This document shows, piece after piece, positions 7,402 to 15,544 of a DNA stretch of 19,024 bases (positions are counted from its first letter, which is position 1; each line of letters opens with the position of its first letter). The notes below the pieces were generated by a model. The model saw only the letters and a program-made list of their open reading frames with translations. It made no database searches and was not told the origin of the DNA. Where the stretch lies: positions 1 to 19,024 of the forward strand of contig CAJLBR010000023.1 of NCBI GenBank assembly GCA_905204915.1. Direction: 5' to 3'. The translations under genes and the position numbers were made by a program. This stretch comes from an uncultured Clostridium sp. (GTDB lineage Bacteria; Bacillota; Clostridia; TANB77; CAG-465).

Positions 7402-9517
7402 AAAATTTTACATCTTTATTTAAGTATTCACCTTGTTTTTCGTTATTTTTTTCATCTGTTGAAATATTAAAATATTCATCCATAATAGGTCTTACAACAT
7501 GTGCTGTATAAGTTCCTTCTGCACCATTTTCTATTATTGCAACAACTGCAATTTCTGGATCATCATATGGAGCAAATCCAACGAATATACCATTATTAGA
7601 TCCATTTCCAAGTTGAGAAGTACCTGTTTTACCTGCTACTTCTATTTGAGAATCTTTAAACAAACTATATGATGTTCCACCCATATCATTTGTAACCGCT
7701 CTCATTCCTTCTTTTATTGCATTTATATATGATGAATCTATACTTGTTTTTTTAGTTTCAAAATTTACACCTGTATAGTTAGAAGTGTACTCTTCAATTT
7801 CAGACATACTTACATCTTGGGATGTTTCTTCATTTGTAACCTTCTTTATTATAGATACTTTATTTAATGTTCCTCCATTAGCAATTGTAGATATATAATT
7901 AGCAAGTTGTATTGGAGTGTAAGCATTATCAGACTGTCCAATAGCGGCAGATAAAGTCATTCCAAGGTACCATTCGCTATCTTTTCTATTTTCACCGGCT
8001 ATACTTCCTTTTGCCTCATTATCTAGTTCAATACCTGTTTTTTCTCCAAGTCCAAACATCTTAGAATATTTAACTATTTCATCAATACCAATCCTTCTAC
8101 CAACTTCATAAAAGTAGCAGTTACAAGACCCTTTAAGGGCTTCTGTAAGATTGACATATCCATGTGTCATTCCATAATAGCTATATATCCAACATTTTGG
8201 CTTATGTCCATAAGGATAAATACCTGGATCTAGAATTTTTTCATCAACAGTAATTTTGTTATTCATAAGCCCTGCTATTCCTACTAACATTTTATATGTA
8301 GATCCCGGCGAATATCTTCCAGATATTGTTCTATTATACATTGGTTTTAACGGATCATTATTAAGTTTATTCCATTCTTCTGAACTTAATCCTCTTACCA
8401 AGGAATTTATGTCATAATCTGGATAACTTGCCATTGCTAATACTTCACCTGTTTTTACATCAAGTACAACAACCGCTCCAGCATCGGCATCAGCTACAGT
8501 TTTACCAACTAGTGTACCATCATTTAATCCACTAATAGTATTTTTTAACGATTCTTCTGCTGCTTTTTGCAATCTATAATCTATTGTTAGGGTTAAAGTA
8601 TTACCTGCTACTGCTTTTTTAGTAGTTGTTTTAGTTGATGTATTTCCCTGTAAATCAGTCTCAACCTTATTTTCTCCATCTTCACCTTTTAAGTACTTTT
8701 CAAATGAAAGTTCTACCCCAGATTTTCCTACTATACTATTAACGTTATATCCTTCGTCTTTCTTTTCTTTATATTCTGTATTTGATATTTTTCCAACATA
8801 TCCTAAAATATGTGAAGCAAAGTTTCCATTTGGATAATACCTTATTGGTACACTTACAATATTAACCCCATAAAGTTCATATATATCTTCTTCTATTAAT
8901 GCATGAGACTTTTCAGAAATATTCTTTGCTATAGTAGCACTAGTAAAAAGCGAATATCCATTTAAATTTCCCTCATACTTTATTTGAATTATTTTTATTT
9001 GTGTGTCTCTGTCATAAGCACTTAATTCAAATTTTTCTATATACTTTTCTATTACTTGATTAAAATCTAAAGAAGTGTCAAATCCCATTTCTTCTTTCCA
9101 TTTATTTTCATCTTCTTGTGATTCAAAATTAAATCCAGACTTACTGTCATTTATTGGGAAGGATGAAGAAATTGTATCTCCGTTTTCCTCTAATATTTTA
9201 ATTAGTTTAACAAGTGCAGCATTTTGTTCTTCTGCCGTTACATTAACCTTATATAATTCAACATTAAACGACAATTTACTAGTTGCAAGTATAACTCCAT
9301 TCCTATCAACTATTTCTCCTCTAGGAGCAGTTATAACCTCTGTTCTTAGCATTCTTCTTTCTGATTTTTCTCTATACTCTTTTCCATCTACTATTTGAAG
9401 ATTGAAAAGTCTAATTATAAAGACTATTGATACTAAAAATGTTATAATTGACAATATAAGATATCTATTATTAAAAAAGTTTCCTATTTTCTCTAAAATC
9501 TTTTTTATTAAACTCAC
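7400..9517 (-). CDS. Penicillin-binding protein 2, elongasome transpeptidase
   Basis: A class B penicillin-binding protein (705 residues) that cross-links peptidoglycan outside the membrane during side-wall growth. A short cytoplasmic tail and one span (about 19-39) come first, then the pedestal/dimerisation domain starting at APRGEIVDRNG (64-74), and the transpeptidase domain. The catalytic motifs are present: S406 in PGSTYK (SxxK, K409), S464-C-N466 (SxN), and K630-T-G (KTG) in AGKTGTSQ. It is longer than E. coli PBP2 mainly because of a larger pedestal (about 110-200). It follows mreD by 12 bases, the usual place for the RodA/MreBCD partner PBP2. The start is a GTG whose upstream AAGAAG is nearly adjacent, so initiation may be weak or differ by a few codons; no ATG lies nearby. 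Symbols mrdA, pbpA or pbp2 would all be used. Confidence 0.95.
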   Translation of the reverse strand: MSLIKKILEKIGNFFNNRYLILSIITFLVSIVFIIRLFNLQIVDGKEYREKSERRMLRTEVITAPRGEIVDRNGVILATSKLSFNVELYKVNVTAEEQNAALVKLIKILEENGDTISSSFPINDSKSGFNFESQEDENKWKEEMGFDTSLDFNQVIEKYIEKFELSAYDRDTQIKIIQIKYEGNLNGYSLFTSATIAKNISEKSHALIEEDIYELYGVNIVSVPIRYYPNGNFASHILGYVGKISNTEYKEKKDEGYNVNSIVGKSGVELSFEKYLKGEDGENKVETDLQGNTSTKTTTKKAVAGNTLTLTIDYRLQKAAEESLKNTISGLNDGTLVGKTVADADAGAVVVLDVKTGEVLAMASYPDYDINSLVRGLSSEEWNKLNNDPLKPMYNRTISGRYSPGSTYKMLVGIAGLMNNKITVDEKILDPGIYPYGHKPKCWIYSYYGMTHGYVNLTEALKGSCNCYFYEVGRRIGIDEIVKYSKMFGLGEKTGIELDNEAKGSIAGENRKDSEWYLGMTLSAAIGQSDNAYTPIQLANYISTIANGGTLNKVSIIKKVTNEETSQDVSMSEIEEYTSNYTGVNFETKKTSIDSSYINAIKEGMRAVTNDMGGTSYSLFKDSQIEVAGKTGTSQLGNGSNNGIFVGFAPYDDPEIAVVAIIENGAEGTYTAHVVRPIMDEYFNISTDEKNNEKQGEYLNKDVKF

Positions 9518-9529
9518 CTTCTTATAATA

Positions 9530-10054
9530 TTATAAAGCTCCTTCTTTTCTTATTTTAGACTCTATGCTATCTGTTACTTTAAGTAATATACTATAAAATG
9601 CATACGTTATTACTATATTTAATACTGAGCTTATTATAATTTGTTTAAGCAAATATAGCAGATTGAAAAAAGAATCCGTAAGAGTTGCATAATAAACATA
9701 CTCTACTAATTCAAATGCAGCTACACAAATGAAAGTAGCATAAATTACAGAAATTTTACTTTCACGTTGATTATAATAGTGTAACAAACCTACAACCATG
9801 CCTGCAATAGTATATGCAATAGTGAACATTCCAATATTGCTACTATATAACATATCTGTAAATAGTCCTATTAAAAAAGAATAGACTGTACCGACATACA
9901 GTCCATACCAAAGACTAACTACTAGTACAGATATTAAAATAAAATTAGGCTTTACAGAAAATAAAGTTTTATCACCTATTACATATATTTGCAACAAATA
10001 TATTAAAAGTACAAATACAATTATATAAAGAGAAGCTAAAATGTTTTTTTTCAT
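9530..10054 (-). CDS. mreD: Rod shape-determining protein MreD
   Basis: A 174-residue integral membrane protein with about five to six hydrophobic segments and almost no soluble part, matching MreD in size and position after mreC. Typical features are the early KPNFILISVLVVSLWYG stretch, then FLIGLFTDMLYSSNIGMFTIAYT, where the 'G-x-xx-D' of the MreD family is visible, and a basic C-terminus. It links MreC/MreB with the RodA-PBP2 wall synthases in the membrane. The sequence is poorly conserved in this family, so context contributes much to the call. AAGGAG stands upstream of the ATG, 10 bases after mreC. Confidence 0.9.
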   Translation of the reverse strand: MKKNILASLYIIVFVLLIYLLQIYVIGDKTLFSVKPNFILISVLVVSLWYGLYVGTVYSFLIGLFTDMLYSSNIGMFTIAYTIAGMVVGLLHYYNQRESKISVIYATFICVAAFELVEYVYYATLTDSFFNLLYLLKQIIISSVLNIVITYAFYSILLKVTDSIESKIRKEGAL

Positions 10055-10064
10055 ATAAATCTCC

Positions 10065-10910
10065 TTAGTTAATTATTACTCCGACCTCTGAAATCTTTGA
10101 AATACTTACAGAAGGCTCAACTATTGCATATCTATTCATATCATTTTTCTTAGACACAACCTCTGTAATCTTTCCTACTGGAATTGAAGATGGAAATTTT
10201 GAACCCAAACCTGAAGTATATAACATGTCTGATAACGAAACTTCTGCTTCAATTGGAATAGATTCAAGTTTTAATTTATTTTTTTCCTTTAACTCTAAAT
10301 CGCCTTTCAAAATTGCTGGTTCATTTATAGTGCTAATATTTACACTAACAGATGTTTTAGGGTCAAGTATTGTAGTAACTACAGATTTATTTTCGCTAAC
10401 ACTAGAAATAAAGCCAACAAGTCCATCTTTATGAACAACAGCTTGATTTACTTTTATTCCATCATTGCTTCCAACATCAATAGTAAATGTTTTACTCCAA
10501 TTATCATGCTCTCTAAAAACTATCTTACCAAGCACTATTTCAAAATGTTGATATGTAGTCTTTATTCCAACCATCTGTTTTAAGCTCTCATTTTCATCTA
10601 ATATTTTTTGACTTTCAAGTAATTGTAATTTCAGTTCCTCGTTTTCTTTTTCAAGTTCTTGATTTTTATTTAATAACTCATCAGTATCTGCAAATTTAGA
10701 ACTAACAGATGAAGAAATTTTTAACGTCAAATTATGTATTCCTTTTAAAGGAGAAATAATTATATTAGATACTTTGTTTACAAAACTATTTTCACTATTT
10801 CTAAATATAATGCCAGTAAAAAGTACAATAATTATCAAAGATATAATAATAAATATTAACTTTTTCTTATTTTCTCTTTTTCTGTCATCAAATGTATATC
10901 TATACTTCAT
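10065..10910 (-). CDS. mreC: Rod shape-determining protein MreC
   Basis: A bitopic protein of 281 residues that scaffolds the elongasome outside the membrane and activates PBP2. A basic cytoplasmic N-terminus (RKRENKKK) leads into one span (about 18-36), a heptad-like coiled coil (about 77-113, LNKNQELEKENEELKLQLLE) and then the paired beta-barrel domain. Family signatures are GKIVFREHDNWSKTFTIDVGSNDGI, in which MreC keeps 'W...i.I..G...Gi', the VVHKDGLVGFIS segment, and LYTSGLGSKFPSSIPVGKI near the end. Length is normal for Firmicutes. AAAGGAG lies upstream of the ATG, 36 bases after mreB with no terminator in between. Confidence 0.95.
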   Translation of the reverse strand: MKYRYTFDDRKRENKKKLIFIIISLIIIVLFTGIIFRNSENSFVNKVSNIIISPLKGIHNLTLKISSSVSSKFADTDELLNKNQELEKENEELKLQLLESQKILDENESLKQMVGIKTTYQHFEIVLGKIVFREHDNWSKTFTIDVGSNDGIKVNQAVVHKDGLVGFISSVSENKSVVTTILDPKTSVSVNISTINEPAILKGDLELKEKNKLKLESIPIEAEVSLSDMLYTSGLGSKFPSSIPVGKITEVVSKKNDMNRYAIVEPSVSISKISEVGVIIN

Positions 10911-10946
10911 TTTTCTCCTTTCTATACAGTTTATCTAATTATCTAA

Positions 10947-11966
10947 CTAAAATCTTTTAGATACCTTTACAGTCTTTTTTAATACTTCCATACTCTCTAA
11001 AGAATTTCCAACACCTTTAATAACGCATTCAGTTGGATTTTCGGCTACGAAAACAGGTATTCCTGTTTCATCACTTATGTATCTATCTATATTTTTTATA
11101 AGTGATAATCCACCACAAATAACTATTCCTTTTTCCATAACGTCAGCAGCAAGCTCTGGTGGAGTTTCTTCAAGAGTAACTTTTATATTTCTCATTATTT
11201 CATTCAATGAGTCAAAAATTGCATTATTTATATCTTTAGTTGTTACTGTTATTGTTTCAGGAAGTCCTGTAGTTAAATTTCTTCCTTTAATAGTCATTTT
11301 TTCTTCTGTCATAGCAGCTGTTGCAGCGCCAATTTGTTTTTTTACTTCTTCTGCTTCTGTAAGACCTACTATAACATTAAATTTTTGTTTAATATATTCA
11401 ACTATATCTCTATCAAATTTATCTCCTGCTACTTTTGTAGTTTTTGATACAACTATTCCACCTAATGATAATACAGCAATTTCAGTTGTTCCACCGCCCA
11501 TATCAATTATCATAGATCCTTCTGGTCTTTCCACACTAATTCCGGCACCAATAGCTGCAGCCATAACTTCTTCTATAAGATAAACATCTTTAGCTGTTGC
11601 CTTATAAGCTACTCCCTTTACGGCTCTTTCTTCAACGTCAGTAATACCATAAGGAATAGAAACAACTAATCTAGGTTTTGAAAAAAGACTTTTGGGGACA
11701 ACTTTAGATATAAATGTTTGTAGCAACATTCTTGTAGCTTCAAAATCTGCAATAACTCCATCTTTTAATGGCTTTACAGCAATAATATTATCAGGAGTTC
11801 TTCCAAGCATCTCTTTTGCAGCATTTCCTACCGCTAAAACTTCATCTGTTATTTTATTTATAGCCACAACTGAAGGCTCGCATAAAACAACACCTTTCCC
11901 TTTAACATATACTCTTACATTAGATGTACCCAAATCTACACCAATATCTTTTGACATTATACTCAT
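10947..11966 (-). CDS. mreB: Actin-like rod shape-determining protein MreB
   Basis: The cytoskeletal ATPase that forms membrane-bound filaments guiding side-wall synthesis. The ATP-binding motifs are all recognisable: phosphate 1 DIGVDLGTSN, catalytic region LIEEVMAAAIGAG, phosphate 2 IIDMGGGTTE, and adenosine loop VICGGLSLIKNID. Length (339 residues) is normal. Several positions differ from the common MreB sequence (DLGTAN, EEPMAAAIG, GGGALL), so it is a somewhat divergent member; Mbl or MreBH cannot be excluded by sequence, but the mreC-mreD neighbours favour MreB. The N-terminus lacks the long amphipathic helix of E. coli MreB. I prefer the ATG at 11966, with AGGTGG 5 bases upstream, to the GTG at 11975, which overlaps that ribosome binding site. 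Confidence 0.95.
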   Translation of the reverse strand: MSIMSKDIGVDLGTSNVRVYVKGKGVVLCEPSVVAINKITDEVLAVGNAAKEMLGRTPDNIIAVKPLKDGVIADFEATRMLLQTFISKVVPKSLFSKPRLVVSIPYGITDVEERAVKGVAYKATAKDVYLIEEVMAAAIGAGISVERPEGSMIIDMGGGTTEIAVLSLGGIVVSKTTKVAGDKFDRDIVEYIKQKFNVIVGLTEAEEVKKQIGAATAAMTEEKMTIKGRNLTTGLPETITVTTKDINNAIFDSLNEIMRNIKVTLEETPPELAADVMEKGIVICGGLSLIKNIDRYISDETGIPVFVAENPTECVIKGVGNSLESMEVLKKTVKVSKRF

Positions 11967-12001
11967 ATTCTCCACCTTCCTAAAAATACATCTTTTGTAA
12001 A

Positions 12002-12739
12002 TTATAAATATCCTTTTTCCTTAAAACTCATATATTTATTATTTGCAATAATTATATGATCTAATAGTTCAATTGAAAAAATTTTAGAATACTCTTTTAT
12101 TTTATCTGTAAATTCTATATCTTTTTTGCTAGGATTTAATGAACCTGATGGATGATTATGAACAAGTATAATAGCTGAAGCCATATTTTTTATAGGCTCT
12201 GCCAAACACTCTTTTATTCCAATATCAATCCTGTCATTATTTCCAATAGCTACAGTATGTACAAGCAAAATTTCATTTTGTTTATTTAATATAACTATTT
12301 TTAATATTTCCTGCTTTTTGCACATATACTCATAAGCTAAAGCTTCATAAACATCCTTAGGACATTTTATTTTTGGCTTACAAATATTAAAATCGTTTAT
12401 AAACCTTTTTGAAAGTTCAACTAACGCTTTAATTTGTATTGCCTTTACTCTTCCAATCCCTTCATATGATTTTAATTTTTGAAGGGAAATGGAATCTAAA
12501 TATTCAAGCATTGAAATATTTTCATTAGTATTATTACTTAAAATATTTTGTGCTATTTCAATGCAATTTTTACTTTTTGTACCATTTTTTATTATAATCG
12601 CAAGTAATTCAGAATTCGTTAAATTAGAACTGCCCTTTAATTCTAATTTTTCATACGGTCTATCCTCTTTGGGAAATTTCTTTATAATTTTGTTATTCTC
12701 ACAATTTGTTGTGCAAGTAGCGCAAATACAACCATACAA
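12002..12739 (-). CDS. radC: RadC/YicR-family MPN+ (JAB) protein
   Basis: RadC is a conserved protein of uncertain role; the old link to DNA repair is not well supported. Two modules are visible: an N-terminal helix-hairpin-helix region (about 38-115, with YEGIGRVKA) and a C-terminal JAB/MPN+ metalloprotease-like domain with H194-N-H196-P-S-G and D207 (HxHPSG...PSxxD), so the zinc site looks intact. It lies between DUF4321 and mreB, the classic Firmicute order. The start is odd: the frame opens at a TTG (12739) that overlaps DUF4321 by 58 bases and adds a leader with four Cys (C4, C6, C9, C13). Homologues usually begin close to IIKKFPKEDRP, and no ATG or GTG lies there, only ATT/ATA at about 12688-12685. 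CTCCC on the plus strand (GGGAG) stands 4 bases before the TTG. Confidence 0.9.
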   Translation of the reverse strand: MYGCICATCTTNCENNKIIKKFPKEDRPYEKLELKGSSNLTNSELLAIIIKNGTKSKNCIEIAQNILSNNTNENISMLEYLDSISLQKLKSYEGIGRVKAIQIKALVELSKRFINDFNICKPKIKCPKDVYEALAYEYMCKKQEILKIVILNKQNEILLVHTVAIGNNDRIDIGIKECLAEPIKNMASAIILVHNHPSGSLNPSKKDIEFTDKIKEYSKIFSIELLDHIIIANNKYMSFKEKGYL

Positions 12740-12942
12740 AGTACTCCCGCTATATTAATTTTACACCAAAGACCAACTGTAAACTGTAAAAAGTTAAGAT
12801 CAATCGTAATTGGTGATTTTAAACCAATTTCTCCTCCAATTGAAAGCCATGAAAGATAAGGCGTTGATACTAATGCCTCACCAAGTGCTACTCCCACTAT
12901 CATTCCAAGAATTGCGCATATTACTATTATTACTCTTTTCAT
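12682..12942 (-). CDS. DUF4321-family small membrane protein
   Basis: A small membrane protein of 86 residues with two hydrophobic segments, one at the N-terminus (MKRVIIVICAILGMIVGVALG) and one at the C-terminus (about 61-80). Between them lies a short exposed loop with GGEIGLKSPITIDLNFLQFTVGLW, where the 'P-x-x-x-D-L-x-x-x-x-x-x-G' pattern of DUF4321 is visible. Function is unknown; in Clostridia this family usually sits just before radC-mreBCD, as here. The ATG at 12942 is preceded by GAGGTG at 9 bases and by a clear promoter, so the longer frame from 13029 (which reads through the promoter) is rejected. It overlaps the likely start of radC. Confidence 0.85.
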   Translation of the reverse strand: MKRVIIVICAILGMIVGVALGEALVSTPYLSWLSIGGEIGLKSPITIDLNFLQFTVGLWCKINIAGVLCMVVFALLAQQIVRITKL

Positions 12943-12972
12943 ATATCTTTTCACCTCAAAAAACTTGTCCAT

Positions 12973-13001
12973 ATTATATAACTTTTTTATTAAAATTTCA
13001 A
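12973..13001 (-). promoter_or_regulatory. SigA-type promoter of the DUF4321-radC-mreBCD-pbp2 unit
   Basis: The minus strand reads TTGAAA (13001-12996), a 17-base spacer, then TATAAT (12978-12973). The expected transcript start is near 12966, 24 bases before the ATG at 12942. No terminator is seen between capA and this site, so transcription from the upstream unit may also enter. Confidence 0.88.
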
Positions 13002-13031
13002 CCAAAATATCAATAAAGGTTGTACTCATAT

Positions 13032-14297
13032 TTAAGAATTATTAAAGTCTATTATAATCTTACCATCATTTATACTAGATTTTAAACTATTCTCTAAGTT
13101 CCAATTATTCATTTGTTCTAAGAATTCATTCATTTTTACTACATCATAATTCTTGTATAGAACAACTTGCTCTTTGTCTTTTATGTAAGTTGGTGTCATA
13201 GTTATTTTTTCAAGCTTAAGATCATTATTTAAACTTACATTAAATATGAAACTTTCTTTTCCAACTAAATAGTCAGTATCAGAAATTAAATATCCAAGAC
13301 TGTAAATTATTGGTTTACCCTTATAAGTTATAATTGGATATACCCCTAAAGCGTGAGAACCAATTACCATATCGGCCCCACTGTCTATGGCTTCATGAGC
13401 CATCTGTGTCATTTGACTTGTTACACCGTATTCATAGTCTTTTCCCCAGTGGACATCGACTATTACAAATCCTGCACTCTTTTTTGCTTCCTCTATATTT
13501 TTCTTTAAATTATCAGAATCATACATGCTTATGTTATTATTTTCATATACAGATTTTGTGCCTATAACTACAGAATTGGTAGAAACTATCGCAATTTTTT
13601 TATTATTTTTCTCGAAGTAAACTGGATTATCTTTTTGTCCAGCCACATAAATATTGCTATTTTCTAGTATTCCAGTAGTTGTTCTAAACATCGTAGAAGA
13701 AAAATCCATCATATGGTCTGAAGCAATACTTACAGCATCTATTCCAAGTGTTTTAAGTCCACTTATAACATCTTTTGTTACAATATATTTACTTTTAGTA
13801 TCTTCTAGCTTGTCCATATTGGTTATATTGGTAGATAAATTTGAATAAGTAAAGTCTGCAGATTTTGCATCATTATATATATCTTTAAATGCATACGAAT
13901 ATATATAATCTAGATTTCGTGTTACATCTCCACCCATCATAATTTCACCAAGTAAATTTATTGTAATATTGTTACTATTATTGCTATTATTATTTGTATT
14001 TGCATTATATTTATTGTCATTTACTTCATTATTAGTAGCAATTTGTATATTATTTGTGTCATCATCATATATATCTACATTAGAACTTGCCTCTAGTACT
14101 TCTTCACTAGTGTCTTCAAATTTTATAGTTGATTTAGCCACTTTTTTCTTTAACATGTAAGCTCCTATCACACTAGTTGAAACTACAAAAATTGCTACAA
14201 CTGCTACTAATATAATTGTATTTCTTAAATTTACAATTCTCCTAATATTAAATCTTTTTCTATTGAAACTAACTCTACTTCTAAGACTTTTTGACAT
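13032..14297 (-). CDS. CapA/PgsA-family anchored metallophosphatase-like protein
   Basis: A 421-residue protein with a very basic N-terminus, one span (about 26-47) and an outside domain of the CapA family (linked to poly-gamma-glutamate or capsule synthesis in some bacteria; the family fold is calcineurin-like). An Asn-rich low-complexity linker (about 82-110) leads to LLGEIMMGGDV (115-125), SNLSTNI, SIASDHMMD, VDVHWGKDYEY and the late GSHALGVYPIITYKGKPIIYSLGYLISD. Compared with the usual pattern (GDVMLG, NLE, ANNHxxD, GHHPH), several acidic and Asn residues are changed (GE, LS, ASDH, SHALG). Its own catalytic activity is therefore open. No capB or capC lies nearby. The ATG at 14297 has GAGGGG at 10 bases and overlaps mtaB by 67 bases; the next Met falls after the span. 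Confidence 0.88.
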   Translation of the reverse strand: MSKSLRSRVSFNRKRFNIRRIVNLRNTIILVAVVAIFVVSTSVIGAYMLKKKVAKSTIKFEDTSEEVLEASSNVDIYDDDTNNIQIATNNEVNDNKYNANTNNNSNNSNNITINLLGEIMMGGDVTRNLDYIYSYAFKDIYNDAKSADFTYSNLSTNITNMDKLEDTKSKYIVTKDVISGLKTLGIDAVSIASDHMMDFSSTMFRTTTGILENSNIYVAGQKDNPVYFEKNNKKIAIVSTNSVVIGTKSVYENNNISMYDSDNLKKNIEEAKKSAGFVIVDVHWGKDYEYGVTSQMTQMAHEAIDSGADMVIGSHALGVYPIITYKGKPIIYSLGYLISDTDYLVGKESFIFNVSLNNDLKLEKITMTPTYIKDKEQVVLYKNYDVVKMNEFLEQMNNWNLENSLKSSINDGKIIIDFNNS

Positions 14298-15520
14298 AGT
14301 TTCTTATCCCCTCTTACTTTTACCTTTAAATAATTTGAAGTATAACCATATATATAGCCATCATCATCAAAAGATTCAAATAGCACTTTCAATTTTTTTC
14401 CTAAATATTTTTGTTTATATTCAAGTGCACTTTTTTTACCAATTTCAATTAACTTTTGACTTCTTTCATGCTTTACATTTCCATCAATTTGTCCTTCCAT
14501 TTTAGCCGCAATTGTATATTTTCTTTTAGAATATTTAAATACATGCATATCAGAAAATCCTATTTTTTCTGCATTCTTTAATGTATTATTATATTCTTCA
14601 TCTGTCTCTTGTGGAAACCCTACTATTATATCACAAGTTATAGCAGGATCATCAAAATATTTTCTTAATGTATCTATTCTGTCCATAACAAATTTAGCAT
14701 CATATTTTCTATTCATTCTCTTTAATACATTTGAATCTAAACTTTGGACTGATAAATGAAAATGAGAACATAATTTTTCTATTTTACTTAGTCTCTCAAT
14801 ATTTTCATCGGTTAATACTCTTGGCTCCAAAGAACCAAGTCTTACTCTTTTTATTCCATCAATTTTTGAAACTCTTTCTACTACATCTACTAAGTTTAAA
14901 TTTTCTTCTAAGTCTTTACCATATGAAGCTATCTCAATTCCAACAATTACTACTTCTCTTACTCCGCTATCAGCTAGAGATTTAATTTCTTCTATTATAT
15001 CATTAATATCTCTGCTTCTAACTCTTCCTCTAAGATAAGGTATAATACAATATGTACAAAAATTATTACATCCATCCTCAATTTTTACACTTTCTCTAAT
15101 TTGAAGTCCTTTTTGTAAATTACCAGTTTGAACATATTTTTTTACACTACCAATGTCTGATATTTTATATACCGGTTTTTTATCCCTTTTGTTTAAATAC
15201 TCTTCAACATATTTTACTATGTCTTTTTTTTCTTCATTTCCTAAAACAATATCAACATTTTTTATATCACATTTATCTTTTATTTCCTCAGCATAACAGC
15301 CACAAAGTACAACAGTTCCTAAATGTTTTTTTGCACGACTTAAATACTGTCTAGTTTTTCTAGTAGACATATTAGTAACACTGCATGAATTTACTACATA
15401 TATATCTGCTACACTATCAAAATCTACTATATCATAACCATGTTCCTTAAAATTCTTTATCATAAGGTCCGTTTCGTATTGATTTACTTTACAGCCTAAC
15501 GTATAAAAAGCTACTTTCAT
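14231..15520 (-). CDS. mtaB: tRNA ms2t6A37 methylthiotransferase MtaB
   Basis: A radical SAM enzyme that adds a methylthio group to t6A at position 37 of ANN-decoding tRNAs, in the cytoplasm. The 429 residues hold the UPF0004 N-terminal domain with three cluster Cys (C10 in TLGCKVNQYE, C46 in VNSCSVT, C75 in CGCYAEE), the radical SAM motif C151-x3-C155-x2-C158 (DGCNNFCTYC), and a C-terminal TRAM domain (about 365-429, with LGKKLKVLFE). TLGCKVNQYETD is the signature of MtaB/YqeV rather than MiaB (TFGCQMN) or RimO. AAAGGAG precedes the ATG, 24 bases after ylmH. All six cluster Cys are kept, so the enzyme should be active. Confidence 0.95.
   Translation of the reverse strand: MKVAFYTLGCKVNQYETDLMIKNFKEHGYDIVDFDSVADIYVVNSCSVTNMSTRKTRQYLSRAKKHLGTVVLCGCYAEEIKDKCDIKNVDIVLGNEEKKDIVKYVEEYLNKRDKKPVYKISDIGSVKKYVQTGNLQKGLQIRESVKIEDGCNNFCTYCIIPYLRGRVRSRDINDIIEEIKSLADSGVREVVIVGIEIASYGKDLEENLNLVDVVERVSKIDGIKRVRLGSLEPRVLTDENIERLSKIEKLCSHFHLSVQSLDSNVLKRMNRKYDAKFVMDRIDTLRKYFDDPAITCDIIVGFPQETDEEYNNTLKNAEKIGFSDMHVFKYSKRKYTIAAKMEGQIDGNVKHERSQKLIEIGKKSALEYKQKYLGKKLKVLFESFDDDGYIYGYTSNYLKVKVRGDKKLCQKVLEVELVSIEKDLILGEL
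14308..14313 (-). promoter_or_regulatory. Ribosome binding site supporting the overlapping start of the capA-family gene
   Basis: The minus strand reads GAGGGG, 10 bases before the ATG at 14297, inside the 3' end of mtaB. It is the only good site near the N-terminus and fixes the 67-base overlap. Confidence 0.7.
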
Positions 15521-15544
15521 TTTTTCTCCTTTAACAGTAAAATT

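Noticed and set aside
11077..11583. Plus-strand open frame of 168 codons opposite mreB
   Set aside because: It is the complement of well-conserved MreB codons, has no ribosome binding site or recognisable domain, and all genes here lie on the minus strand.
12943..13029. 29-residue extension of the DUF4321 protein
   Set aside because: It contains the TTGAAA/TATAAT promoter, and the inner ATG has a good ribosome binding site and matches the family length.
13967..14050. AAT/AAC-rich tract that looks like a microsatellite
   Set aside because: It encodes the Asn-rich linker of the CapA-family protein; units are irregular and there is no sign of a tandem-repeat locus with fixed period.
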